Assembly (NCBI GenBank): GCA_025210745.1 | Contig: JAOARC010000050.1 | Span: 124,001-188,000, forward strand | Source: Bacteriovoracaceae bacterium | GTDB lineage: Bacteria > Bdellovibrionota > Bacteriovoracia > Bacteriovoracales > Bacteriovoracaceae | Direction: 5' to 3' | Length of the DNA: 64,000 bases | Part shown: positions 8,094-16,196 of the stretch, one piece after another | How the letters are laid out: each line of letters starts with the position of its first letter | Numbering within the stretch: position 1 is the stretch's first letter | Made by a program: the position numbers and the translations under genes | Notes under the pieces: model-generated | What the model was told of the DNA's origin: nothing | What the model saw: the letters and a program-made list of their open reading frames with translations, nothing else | The model's database searches: none

Positions 8094-9482
8094 ATGGTAG
8101 AAGAATACGAAGTTCAAGAGCTTTTAGACAAGTTAGAAGAACTTATCAATTTTGGAGATATCGAAGATATAAAAGAAGCTTTTTCAGAGTTTCCAACAGC
8201 CCATGTTGTCGACTACCTACTCACAAAGTCAGAAACTGAAATTATTAGCATTTTGAATCTTATGGAACACGAAGTAGCAGGAAGAATATTTAGCTACTTT
8301 AATACTGATAAACAATATGACTTATCTAAGATTATAGATCGAAGAACTTTTTCAGATATTTTCACTTATATGTATTCTGATGCTAGAGCTGATCTTTTTC
8401 AAATCTTAAGTAAAGAAGAGCAAATTGAGCTTCTTCCTTTTTTAGATAAAAAAACAAGAGAAGATGTTATTGTTCTAAGTGCCTATCCACCAGAAACAGC
8501 AGGTGGTATTATGAGCACAGATTTTGCAACAATACTTATTCATATGACTTGTCAACAAGCTTTGGCAAAAATTAGGCATGATGCTCCTTCTCAAAAAATG
8601 ATCTACTATATTTATGTTGTCAATGACAATATGGAGATGCTTGGAATTATAACAATCAAAGACCTTATAATGTCTGATCCTAAAGATATTGTTAAAGAAC
8701 TTTATAATGATCATTTCGTTTATGCTGATGTTAATGATGACAGAGAAGATGTCGCGGGACAAATTGAAAAACATGACCTTGTCGCAATTCCAGTTTTAAA
8801 TTCCTTAAAACAATTAGTTGGAATTGTCTCCCATGAAGAAGCTATTGATATTATTCGAGCAGAGCATACAGAAGATATGGAAAAGTTTATGGGTATCGTC
8901 CCATCAATAGATGAACAGGGATATCTTGAAACAACAACTATTTCTCATTTTAAAAGACGAGTTGCATGGCTTGTTATTCTTGCCGGTGTCGGATTAATAT
9001 CTGGTGTAATTATCCAATACTATCAGGGAGTTTTAGAACATCTTATAATACTTGCTCTTTATATGCCTATGATGACAGCAACTGGTGGTAATATGGGAAG
9101 CCAAGCAGCAACAGTTGTTATTAGAGCTATTGCCCTTGATCAAATTCAAGATACTGACTGGATAAAAATACTCTTAAAAGAATTAAGGATTTCTTTTTTA
9201 CTTTCATTCTGTGTTGGTGGTCTCGTTTTTTTAAAAATCGTTATTTTTTCTAGCCAACCTCTTCCACAAGGTTTATCTCATATATATATTGGAAGTATTA
9301 TTGGAGCTGCAATAGCAATACAAGTTATTTCATCTGCAATTATAGGAGCTGGTCTCCCATTATTAGTAAGAAGATTAGGAGGTGACCCTGCAGTTGCAGC
9401 TAGTCCAGCTATTACAACAACTGTTGATATAACAGGATTACTGATTTATTTTTCAATTGCATCAAATGCTATTTCTATTTAG
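8094..9482 (+). CDS. mgtE: Magnesium transporter MgtE
   Basis: 462 residues, the usual family length. In order: MgtE N-terminal superhelical domain (about 1-130), two CBS domains (about 130-255, including PPETAGGIMSTDF), then five membrane segments (about 285-462). Pore motifs TGGNMGSQAATVVIR and SPAITTTVDITGLL, the latter holding the Asp that selects Mg2+, are intact. The family is an inner-membrane Mg2+ channel whose cytoplasmic domain closes at high Mg2+. I see no M-box-like leader in the roughly 100-base AT-rich upstream gap. The 3' end overlaps a convergent gene by eight bases. Confidence 0.95.
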   Translation: MVEEYEVQELLDKLEELINFGDIEDIKEAFSEFPTAHVVDYLLTKSETEIISILNLMEHEVAGRIFSYFNTDKQYDLSKIIDRRTFSDIFTYMYSDARADLFQILSKEEQIELLPFLDKKTREDVIVLSAYPPETAGGIMSTDFATILIHMTCQQALAKIRHDAPSQKMIYYIYVVNDNMEMLGIITIKDLIMSDPKDIVKELYNDHFVYADVNDDREDVAGQIEKHDLVAIPVLNSLKQLVGIVSHEEAIDIIRAEHTEDMEKFMGIVPSIDEQGYLETTTISHFKRRVAWLVILAGVGLISGVIIQYYQGVLEHLIILALYMPMMTATGGNMGSQAATVVIRAIALDQIQDTDWIKILLKELRISFLLSFCVGGLVFLKIVIFSSQPLPQGLSHIYIGSIIGAAIAIQVISSAIIGAGLPLLVRRLGGDPAVAASPAITTTVDITGLLIYFSIASNAISI

Positions 9483-9819
9483 CAGAACTATTTTTTAAAA
9501 GAGAACAAGAGTAGCCTAATACAAAAGAAGCCGTATTATTACCAGTAAAATCAACAACTCCTTGCTCATATATAAAAAAGTTATTTGCATCGCGAACAAA
9601 ATATTGCATCTCTAACGTAGTATGATCTAATTCAACTTCAATAAAATATCTATCCTCAATAATATCGATAAAGCTTAGCTCTGTTTTAGCGAACCTAGAA
9701 AAATCAACCTTTTTAGATTGAACAACTTTATGATTTCTATCTTTACAAACAAGAGTCGTATTTGTCGTTTTTGCAAAAAGAGCAAAAGAAAATAAAGAAA
9801 CTATGATTAAGTATTTCAT
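9475..9819 (-). CDS. Small exported protein of unknown function
   Basis: 114 residues with a clear signal peptide (KYLIIVSLFSFALFAK) and a short beta-rich mature part containing two cysteines (LVCKDRN and GYSCSLL), possibly a disulfide. No family recognised. The ATG follows GGAATCAATAC, a usable ribosome site. It is a single-gene unit, convergent with mgtE. The signal peptide and ribosome site argue that it is real. Confidence 0.65.
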   Translation of the reverse strand: MKYLIIVSLFSFALFAKTTNTTLVCKDRNHKVVQSKKVDFSRFAKTELSFIDIIEDRYFIEVELDHTTLEMQYFVRDANNFFIYEQGVVDFTGNNTASFVLGYSCSLLKNSSAK

Positions 9820-9967
9820 GTATTGATTCCTTTTTTCTCATAATAACCTAAAAAGCCTTTACATTCATTGAGATTTTAAACTCCTTGTAATTATTATCAT
9901 CATGTAATTTCTTCCAAAACCGAATATTTTCTTTGATATCCGAATACAAGTATCGTACTAAAATAAA

Positions 9968-11290
9968 ATGAAAAAAATTAAAATCCTGGTAATTGATGAT
10001 GATAAATATTTTAAGCTAGCAATTAAGCCAATTGTTGAAAAGTTTGGCCTAATTGAAGAGGCATCGAACGCAGCCGAAGCGATAACTCTTATCAATAATA
10101 ATCACTATGATCTAGCATTAATTGATATGCAAATTGAAACAGATAGAGATGGTCTTGAAATTCTCAAATTAACAAACCAAAAGTCTATAAAAAGCCTTAT
10201 TCTAAGCTCTTATGATGACCCAGAAACAATAAAAGAAGCTTATCAAAATGGGTGTAAACACTTTCTAGCAAAACTTAATTATACTAAGAATCTTGAAGCC
10301 TATTTAAAAACAGTTATTAAGGAAATATCCAAACCTAAAAATAAACTTGAATACATAACAAAAGACTCAAAGCTCTTAGAACAGATTAGTAAATTAGAAA
10401 ATACTAATCTTATGGGACAAAATATCTTTCTAACAGGTGAAACAGGTGTCGGGAAATCCTTAATTGCAAAGTATCTTCATCTAACTTGTTATGATAATAA
10501 ACAGAACTTTATTCATCTTAATTGTAGCTCCATATCGGAAAATCTTCTTGAAAGTGAGCTTTTTGGCCATAAAAAAGGAGCTTTTACGGGTGCAGCAAAT
10601 GACCAAGTTGGTAAACTAGAACTTGCTAACGAAGGTACATTGTTTTTAGATGAAATTGCGACAATGCCTATGTCTATGCAGCAAAAGCTCCTTAAAGCAA
10701 TCGATGATAAAGAATTCTATCCAGTAGGAAGCACAAAGCCAGTAAAATCAAACTTCACTCTTATCAGTGCTACATGCGAAGATCTCTTTCAATTAATTAG
10801 TGAAGGAAAGTTCAGAAAAGATCTTTTCTTTAGAATAAGTGGTTTTAATATTGATATTCCACCACTTAGGCAAAGACCATATGATATAAGGCCTCTTATT
10901 GAATATTTTGTAAAAATAGCTTCCAGAAGAGTTTTTATTGAAGAATGTGCGTTTAAAACCCTCGAGTCTTATAAATGGCCAGGAAACATAAGAGAATTAA
11001 AGAAAGCAATTGATATGCTTTGTCTTAATACTAGCGGAATTATAACAAAAACACATGTTCAAAATATTTTTGAACAATCAAAAGATTCCTTTCTAGATGA
11101 AAATCTTCTTACTCACACCCAAAAAAACTTTATAAAAGACAATGGCTTACGAGAGTTTATTAAGAGTATTGAAAAACAAGTCGTAAAAGAAATTCTTGAG
11201 CTTAATAAAGGAAAGGTCTCACATACGATTAAAGAACTTAAGATATCAGCATCAGCTTTTTATAGAATATTTGATAATCTACAGACTTAA
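9968..11290 (+). CDS. Sigma-54-dependent response regulator (NtrC family)
   Basis: 440 residues. The receiver domain (3-120) has the acidic pair in VIDDD, phospho-acceptor Asp in LALIDMQIE and the conserved Lys in HFLAKLN. The AAA+ domain (about 130-360) has Walker A GETGVGKS, the sigma-54-contacting GAFTGA loop, Walker B LFLDEIA and an arginine-finger region FRKDLFFRIS. The Fis-type helix-turn-helix is at the C-terminus (GKVSHTIKELKISASAFYRI). It should activate sigma-54 RNA polymerase when phosphorylated. No partner histidine kinase is adjacent. A sigma-54 promoter follows three bases after its stop, making the next two genes likely targets. The ATG lacks a strong Shine-Dalgarno. Confidence 0.93.
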   Translation: MKKIKILVIDDDKYFKLAIKPIVEKFGLIEEASNAAEAITLINNNHYDLALIDMQIETDRDGLEILKLTNQKSIKSLILSSYDDPETIKEAYQNGCKHFLAKLNYTKNLEAYLKTVIKEISKPKNKLEYITKDSKLLEQISKLENTNLMGQNIFLTGETGVGKSLIAKYLHLTCYDNKQNFIHLNCSSISENLLESELFGHKKGAFTGAANDQVGKLELANEGTLFLDEIATMPMSMQQKLLKAIDDKEFYPVGSTKPVKSNFTLISATCEDLFQLISEGKFRKDLFFRISGFNIDIPPLRQRPYDIRPLIEYFVKIASRRVFIEECAFKTLESYKWPGNIRELKKAIDMLCLNTSGIITKTHVQNIFEQSKDSFLDENLLTHTQKNFIKDNGLREFIKSIEKQVVKEILELNKGKVSHTIKELKISASAFYRIFDNLQT

Positions 11291-11292
11291 AA

Positions 11293-11309
11293 TTGGCATA
11301 ACTTTTGCT
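11293..11309 (+). promoter_or_regulatory. Sigma-54 (-24/-12) promoter
   Basis: TTGGCATAACTTTTGCT fits the sigma-54 consensus YTGGCAYRNNNNTTGCW at every defined base: GG of the -24 element and GC of the -12 element are correctly spaced. Transcription would begin around 11320, leaving about 27 untranslated bases, with AAGGAG directly before the GTG at 11347. It lies between an NtrC-type activator gene and the gene pair it probably drives. The enhancer site for the activator was not identified. Confidence 0.78.
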
Positions 11310-11346
11310 TCTACTAATTATAACAACAACTAGCAAGGAGTCATAA

Positions 11347-11694
11347 GTGAGCCAAAGTTTACAAACAAAGATTATTGAAAAATACAAATTAATATATCCG
11401 AATGATACTATTAAGGATATTTCTCAAAAAACGGGGATTCAATTTACACGTGTTTTTAGAATTCTTAATTTTGCACCAATGAAGTTGTCTGAGTATGAAG
11501 CATTTAATCATGCTATTGAAAAAGAACTTGCAACAAATGAAGTTCAATTTATAAATCTTGCTTCAAAGATTTATCAAAATGCTTCTCCAAGCAAAGTTAA
11601 TACTATTTTCAAAGAATTATCACAACTACTAAAGATTTGTCTTTTTGATGACAATAACTCTCATAGATCAGAGGTAAAAGCATGTTCGATTTAA
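11347..11694 (+). CDS. Small putative DNA-binding protein
   Basis: 115 residues. Residues 10-60 (DTIKDISQKTGIQFTRVFRI) read as a helix-turn-helix of the kind that follows an N-terminal helix in small bacterial regulators. The remainder is helical with no motif I can name. GTG start with an excellent AAGGAG six bases upstream. It is the first gene behind the sigma-54 promoter and overlaps the next gene by 13 bases. The general layout recalls the N-terminal half of the TIGR02147/DUF4423 regulators common in Bdellovibrio, with the C-terminal half supplied by the next gene; this is a weak inference. Confidence 0.68.
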   Translation: MSQSLQTKIIEKYKLIYPNDTIKDISQKTGIQFTRVFRILNFAPMKLSEYEAFNHAIEKELATNEVQFINLASKIYQNASPSKVNTIFKELSQLLKICLFDDNNSHRSEVKACSI

Positions 11695-12140
11695 CACTTA
11701 TTGAAAGGTACGTTATTGATACTGTTTCTAAAAAGCAACGAAGTCTTGAATCATTAAAAAAAGTTTTATGTATAAAAGACTCAATTGCTTCAAATATCAT
11801 TAAAAGTCTTGTCGAAAAAAATATTATTGCAATAAAAGATAATAAATACTACATCAACAATAATTTATCTAAAGAACAAATAAATCTTATTAATGATGAA
11901 GATAATTTAAAAGTAGAGTATTCACACATTATTAAAAGCTCTATCTATAATAAGAAAAATTTTAATCTCATAAAGTTTCAATTAGAAGAAAAAGACAAAG
12001 AAATATTTCAAGCAATGCTAAAAAATATTGAAATGTTTATTCAAAACAATAAAGCTTTATCACATGATGTAAAAGACGATGAAATCTTTTACTGGGGTTC
12101 TATAAACTATAAAGAAGCTATAGATTACTACCTAACCTAG
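11682..12140 (+). CDS. Winged-helix-like small protein, partner of preceding gene
   Basis: 152 residues. Residues 5-65 look like a winged helix (SLESLKKVLCIKDSIASNII then IIAIKDNKYYIN as the wing). Residues 85-130 form an amphipathic helix region (LEEKDKEIFQAMLKNIEMF). It starts inside the preceding gene in another frame, so translation is coupled. It probably works with that protein as a two-part regulator under sigma-54 control, but no target is known. Its 3' end overlaps the convergent psd gene by 23 bases. Confidence 0.66.
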   Translation: MFDLTLIERYVIDTVSKKQRSLESLKKVLCIKDSIASNIIKSLVEKNIIAIKDNKYYINNNLSKEQINLINDEDNLKVEYSHIIKSSIYNKKNFNLIKFQLEEKDKEIFQAMLKNIEMFIQNNKALSHDVKDDEIFYWGSINYKEAIDYYLT

Positions 12141-13044
12141 CAACCTCATCACCAAGCTTAATATAAGTCTCAACTCCTTGTTGCGTATTTTTGACTATAT
12201 CTTCGCTAGGGGCCCATTTACCTTTTTCACCTAAAACGACAACGGTTGATCCTCCAAATAAAAAATAACCCTTTTCATCACCACGATTAAAAGGGTTATT
12301 TTCATCAAAGCTCTGAATTATTTTTCCAACCATTGCTGCTCCAACTTCAATATACGCTAGCTTTCCAAATTTCTTTGTATCTAAAATAGAAACCCTTCTT
12401 TCATTAACAATAAATATATCTTCTCTTGCTTTTAAGGCCAATGGATTAACTGAATGAAACTGTCCCTTTATCTGAAAATGATCCAAAGTTTTTCCATCTG
12501 CAGGATAATGATAACGATGATAATCTACAGGACAAAGCCTCGCCACCAAAAAAGGGCCTCCTTCAAATACTGAAGACCATTTAGAATTGCCAAGTAATCC
12601 TGCAGCCGATAAGTACTGTCCCTTTACAGGTATTTTTACATGATGATCAATTTGTTCATGTCCAAAATATCTTGCTTCACAAAAAGCTGGCATTATATTC
12701 TCTTCACAGTTAAAGGATCTTTGAGTTGGCTTAAACTTTCTTATAAAGAACTCATTAAAATTTTTATAAGAGTTTTCTTTTAACGAAGAACTTATAGAAC
12801 CTGGCTCATATTCATCCAAATCAATATTAAATTTCTTTATAAAAGGTGCTACCTTTTTAGAACTTAGAGCTAAATCTTGATACCCACCATAAATCTGACT
12901 CACCCACTTTGAAGCTATTACTTTGCCAAAGAGACTACCTAATGGATTCGTATAAATAAATTTTATAGCTTTATCACCATACACAAGCTCTTTTTCAAGC
13001 TTTTTACTCTTTCTATTAAAAAAATATATTTCATTCTCAGACAT
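12118..13044 (-). CDS. psd: Phosphatidylserine decarboxylase proenzyme
   Basis: 308 residues. It converts phosphatidylserine to phosphatidylethanolamine at the inner membrane. The self-cleavage site is GGST with Ser at about residue 266, which becomes the pyruvoyl group. Other family signatures: FFIRKFKPTQRSF, DYHRYHYPADG and FHSVNP. Length and the FFIRKFKP segment resemble the longer class found in Clostridium and Chlamydia rather than the E. coli type. The ATG follows AGGTAAGAAT. It is monocistronic and divergent from the HtrA gene. Confidence 0.94.
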   Translation of the reverse strand: MSENEIYFFNRKSKKLEKELVYGDKAIKFIYTNPLGSLFGKVIASKWVSQIYGGYQDLALSSKKVAPFIKKFNIDLDEYEPGSISSSLKENSYKNFNEFFIRKFKPTQRSFNCEENIMPAFCEARYFGHEQIDHHVKIPVKGQYLSAAGLLGNSKWSSVFEGGPFLVARLCPVDYHRYHYPADGKTLDHFQIKGQFHSVNPLALKAREDIFIVNERRVSILDTKKFGKLAYIEVGAAMVGKIIQSFDENNPFNRGDEKGYFLFGGSTVVVLGEKGKWAPSEDIVKNTQQGVETYIKLGDEVARLGSNL

Positions 13045-13123
13045 ATTCTTACCTAATATTGAAATTAACGAAAATTACTATAATAATATTACCTGTAATT
13101 CGAACATAAGAAAAGGAGTGCAA

Positions 13124-14164
13124 GTGAAAACTATCATTTTGTTAACGATTTTAATTATGTCATCAGTATATGCGAATACTAGAAGCCATAGCAATTTAAC
13201 TGATGAAGAAAAAAGAACAATTCATATTTATCATAACACCGTTCCAAGTGTTGTAAACGTTTCCAATATAAAGGTTGCAGATAGTTTTTTCTATGGAAAA
13301 GTAGAAGTTCCCCAGGGAGCTGGGACTGGTTTTGTATGGAATAAAGATGGGTACATTGTGACCAACTTTCATGTCGTTCAGGGAGGTAATTCTTTTATCG
13401 TTACTTTTCATAATGATAAAAAACAATACAAAGCAAAACTTATTGGAACAGCTCCAAGAAAAGATATTGCTGTTTTAAAATTAACAGATAAACCTAAAAC
13501 TCTAAAGGCAATTACAGTTGGAAAATCTAGCAACTTACTTGTTGGACAAATGTCTGTTGCAATTGGTAATCCATTTGGATTAGATCATTCTATTTCAAAA
13601 GGTATAATCTCAGCATTAGGAAGAAAAATAGATGGTATAGGTGGCGTAAAAATACATAATATGATCCAAACAGATGCCGCTATTAACCAAGGTAATTCAG
13701 GGGGTCCTTTATTAAATTCCTCTGGTGAACTTATTGGGATGAATACAATGATTTTCTCAACCTCTGGCTCCAGTGCAGGATTAGGCTTTGCTGTTCCAGT
13801 TGATACAATTTCTCGTATTGCGCCCCAACTTATTGAGTTTGGTAAAGTTATACGTCCAGCTTTAGGTATAGGTATTTTGGAAGAACATAAAAAAAGAAGG
13901 TTCTCTATTCAAGAAGGTGCTCCCATAACATATATTATTCCTGATGGTGCTGCAGATAATGCTGGATTAAAAGGAATGATGAAAGATGAGTTTGGAAGGA
14001 TCTATATTGGAGATATTATTTTAAAGGTAAATTCTCAAGCTGTTTCAACTCTTGATGATATATACCATGCTCTAGAGAAGTATAAAATTGGAGACGTAGT
14101 TACAATTACTTACAAACGTAAAAGTAAAATTAAAACAGTAAAAGTTGAGTTAAAAGCTCTGTAA
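13124..14164 (+). CDS. Periplasmic serine protease, HtrA/DegP family (S1C)
   Basis: 347 residues with a signal peptide (1-16), trypsin-like protease domain and one C-terminal PDZ domain (about 245-345). The catalytic triad is complete: His83 in TNFHVVQ, Asp114 in KDIAVLKL and Ser192 in QGNSGGPLL. One PDZ makes it DegS-like in architecture, but it has a cleavable signal peptide rather than an obvious anchor. Expected role: degrading or sensing misfolded envelope proteins. Start choice: a GTG at 13118 lies inside the AAGGAG ribosome site; the GTG at 13124 sits five bases downstream of it and is preferred. Confidence 0.93.
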   Translation: MKTIILLTILIMSSVYANTRSHSNLTDEEKRTIHIYHNTVPSVVNVSNIKVADSFFYGKVEVPQGAGTGFVWNKDGYIVTNFHVVQGGNSFIVTFHNDKKQYKAKLIGTAPRKDIAVLKLTDKPKTLKAITVGKSSNLLVGQMSVAIGNPFGLDHSISKGIISALGRKIDGIGGVKIHNMIQTDAAINQGNSGGPLLNSSGELIGMNTMIFSTSGSSAGLGFAVPVDTISRIAPQLIEFGKVIRPALGIGILEEHKKRRFSIQEGAPITYIIPDGAADNAGLKGMMKDEFGRIYIGDIILKVNSQAVSTLDDIYHALEKYKIGDVVTITYKRKSKIKTVKVELKAL

Positions 14165-14228
14165 TCTTTGTAAATGTGTATATTTAAAGATAAAATTTCT
14201 AGAATATATAATATTGTAGAGAAAAAAT

Positions 14229-14837
14229 ATGGCACAATTAACAGATGAACTTAAAGAGCACTTTCAAAGTTTAACACCTTCACCTATTAATGATTGGGAA
14301 ACAATAGAAACATATCTTGTAAAAAAAGTTGTTAAAAAAGGTGAACACTTCTTTCAACACTTTGATAGTTGTAGCGACCTAGCCGTAGTCTCCAAAGGCT
14401 TATTTAGAATCTATCTTATTGACAGTGAAGGAGAAGAAAGAACTTTTTCTTTTATAAGTGAAAAAGGATTTATTCTAGACTTCTTTTTATCCTGGGAAGA
14501 ATCTTCATCTATGGTCTCAGTACAAGCATTAGAAGATAGCGAGCTATATACAATAAATATAGATCAATTTAAGCAAGTCATGGCCTTAAGTTCTTCGTGG
14601 TCTCGAATTTACAAAGAAGTTTTACTCAGAAATTATATGAGAAAAACAAAAAGAGAAATTGAATTTGTTCTTTATAATGCTAAAGATAGATTAAAAAAAT
14701 GTCTAAAAAATCCTTACCTAGATATGAATAGAATACCTAAAACTTATTTAGCATCTTACCTAGGGATTGCTCCTCCATCACTATCAAGACTACTAAGAGA
14801 TATTAAAGAAGAACCAAAGGAAGAATCTAATGAATAA
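14229..14837 (+). CDS. Crp/Fnr-family transcriptional regulator
   Basis: 202 residues. The N-terminal cyclic-nucleotide-binding-type beta-barrel (about 15-125) has LFRIYLIDSEGEERTFSFI, but the Arg-Ser phosphate-binding pair of true cAMP receptors is not evident. No Fnr cysteine cluster is present. The C-terminal winged helix carries the recognition stretch KTYLASYLGIAPPSLSRLL. The ligand is therefore unknown. The gene overlaps the next by eight bases, so it may control or simply be co-expressed with the Mpo1-like protein. Confidence 0.88.
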   Translation: MAQLTDELKEHFQSLTPSPINDWETIETYLVKKVVKKGEHFFQHFDSCSDLAVVSKGLFRIYLIDSEGEERTFSFISEKGFILDFFLSWEESSSMVSVQALEDSELYTINIDQFKQVMALSSSWSRIYKEVLLRNYMRKTKREIEFVLYNAKDRLKKCLKNPYLDMNRIPKTYLASYLGIAPPSLSRLLRDIKEEPKEESNE

Positions 14838-15135
14838 ACAATTTCAAAGTTTTGATGAGTTCTACCCATTTTACCTCAAAGAACACTCTGATAAAACGAA
14901 CAGGTTATTGCATTTTATAGGTACAACATTAGTTATTATGATCGTTATAGGTGCCTTTTTAACGAATAATTTTTATAGCTTACTCTATTGTCCATTTGTT
15001 GGATATGGCTTTGCCTGGATTGGGCACTTTAGATTTGAAAAAAATAAGCCTGCAACTTTTAAATACCCTCTGTATAGCTTTAGAGCTGACTTTTTAATGT
15101 GGTGGCAATTACTTACAAGAAAATTATACTTTTAA
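14830..15135 (+). CDS. DUF962 / Mpo1-like membrane protein
   Basis: 101 residues with two to three membrane segments. The conserved histidines are in KEHSDKTNRLLHFIGT and WIGHFRFEKNKPATF, the pattern of the DUF962/Mpo1 family. Yeast Mpo1 is an Fe2+-dependent dioxygenase that alpha-oxidises 2-hydroxy fatty acids; bacterial members are mostly uncharacterised, so the same reaction is only a possibility. A strong AAGGAAG site precedes the ATG, inside the end of the Crp/Fnr gene. Confidence 0.85.
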   Translation: MNKQFQSFDEFYPFYLKEHSDKTNRLLHFIGTTLVIMIVIGAFLTNNFYSLLYCPFVGYGFAWIGHFRFEKNKPATFKYPLYSFRADFLMWWQLLTRKLYF

Positions 15136-15138
15136 TAT

Positions 15139-15330
15139 TTATCTTGTCATATAAGTTAGCGATGCTCTAATGACGGCAAAGCTAATAACAAATAAAACAA
15201 GAACACCTAAAATATATTCTACTTTTTTGTATAAAGAGCTTGGTTTTGAAAATGGATACTTACTTCTAAATAGATATAGTAATGTCCCATCTAATAAAAA
15301 AGTTAGAACAAAAGCAAAAAATACCACCAT
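15139..15330 (-). CDS. Small two-helix membrane protein, unknown
   Basis: 63 residues from the second ATG; both ends are hydrophobic membrane helices (VVFFAFVLTFLLDGTLLYLF and ILGVLVLFVISFAVI) joined by a short basic loop. Start choice: AAAGGA lies seven bases before the ATG at 15330 but only two before the ATG at 15336, so the shorter form is preferred. It is divergent from the hydrolase gene and convergent with the DUF962 gene. No function recognised. Confidence 0.55.
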   Translation of the reverse strand: MVVFFAFVLTFLLDGTLLYLFRSKYPFSKPSSLYKKVEYILGVLVLFVISFAVIRASLTYMTR

Positions 15331-15368
15331 TTTCATATCCTTTATATTGGTTTAAACTACATAAGTAT

Positions 15369-16196
15369 ATGATGAGACTTTTTCTTTTAGCAATAACTTT
15401 TCTTTCTTTTAATCAAAATAGTGCTTTTTCCTCAGAAAAAAAATCAGCCCTATGGGTAGTAAGAGGTTTAATTAGAGAAAATGCTCATTCTAAACTTTTT
15501 ATAGACAAATTTAAACAGAAATACCCTAATGTTGATGTTCACGCTTTGGACTTAATGGGTAATGGTGAGTTTTACAAACAAGATTCTTTCACAAATATTA
15601 AAGACTACGTACTTCATGCAAGAAAAAAGTTCTTATCCAAGAAAGATAATTACAAGAATAATTTTCTTATTGCCGTTTCTATGGGTGGAATGGTTATGAC
15701 AGAATGGTCTCGTTTATTTCCAAAAGATTTTACAAAAATGATCATTTTTAATACTAGTTTAAAAGGCCATTGTCCTATATATGAAAGATTTTTGTTTAAG
15801 AATATTTTTAAGTATATTAAGTATGCTTTTTTAACAGATCCTAGATCCATCGAAGAAAATATCTATTCTATGATTATTTCCAAAAAAATCGATCACAAAA
15901 AAGAACTAATGGATTTATGGGTAGATATTAGAAAAAAACGTCCCGTTAGTTTTATGAATACGATCAGGCAAATGTGGGCTGCAGCCACTTACTCTGCACC
16001 GAAAGAAAATCCTTTTAGCAATGCCATACTAGGCGTAGGCCTCTCTGATAATCTCGTTAGTCCCAATTGCTCTAAGAATCTAGCTAAAAACTGGAAGTTA
16101 AAGCTAATAGAAGTTCCAAATGCAGGACATGATTTATGTAATGATTCTTCCTATGAAGTTATAAAAATTTTAGGAGAACAGTTTAAACTTAATTAG
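15369..16196 (+). CDS. Exported alpha/beta hydrolase
   Basis: About 275 residues beginning MMRLFLLAITFLS, a signal peptide ending near SAFS. The fold is alpha/beta hydrolase: nucleophile Ser in LIAVSMGGMVMTEW (first Gly of GxSxG replaced by Ala), Asp in GVGLSDNLVSP, His in PNAGHDLC. Substrate unknown; an esterase or lipase acting in the periplasm is likely. The open frame extends 29 codons further upstream, but that part does not look like protein leader and overlaps the divergent gene. Neither of the two adjacent ATGs has a strong ribosome site. The end overlaps the convergent yejE-like gene by eight bases. Confidence 0.8.
   Translation: MMRLFLLAITFLSFNQNSAFSSEKKSALWVVRGLIRENAHSKLFIDKFKQKYPNVDVHALDLMGNGEFYKQDSFTNIKDYVLHARKKFLSKKDNYKNNFLIAVSMGGMVMTEWSRLFPKDFTKMIIFNTSLKGHCPIYERFLFKNIFKYIKYAFLTDPRSIEENIYSMIISKKIDHKKELMDLWVDIRKKRPVSFMNTIRQMWAAATYSAPKENPFSNAILGVGLSDNLVSPNCSKNLAKNWKLKLIEVPNAGHDLCNDSSYEVIKILGEQFKLN

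Noticed and set aside
15170-15355. Plus-strand 61-codon frame opposite the small membrane protein
   Set aside because: No ribosome site and not protein-like; the minus-strand frame has two membrane helices and AAAGGA.
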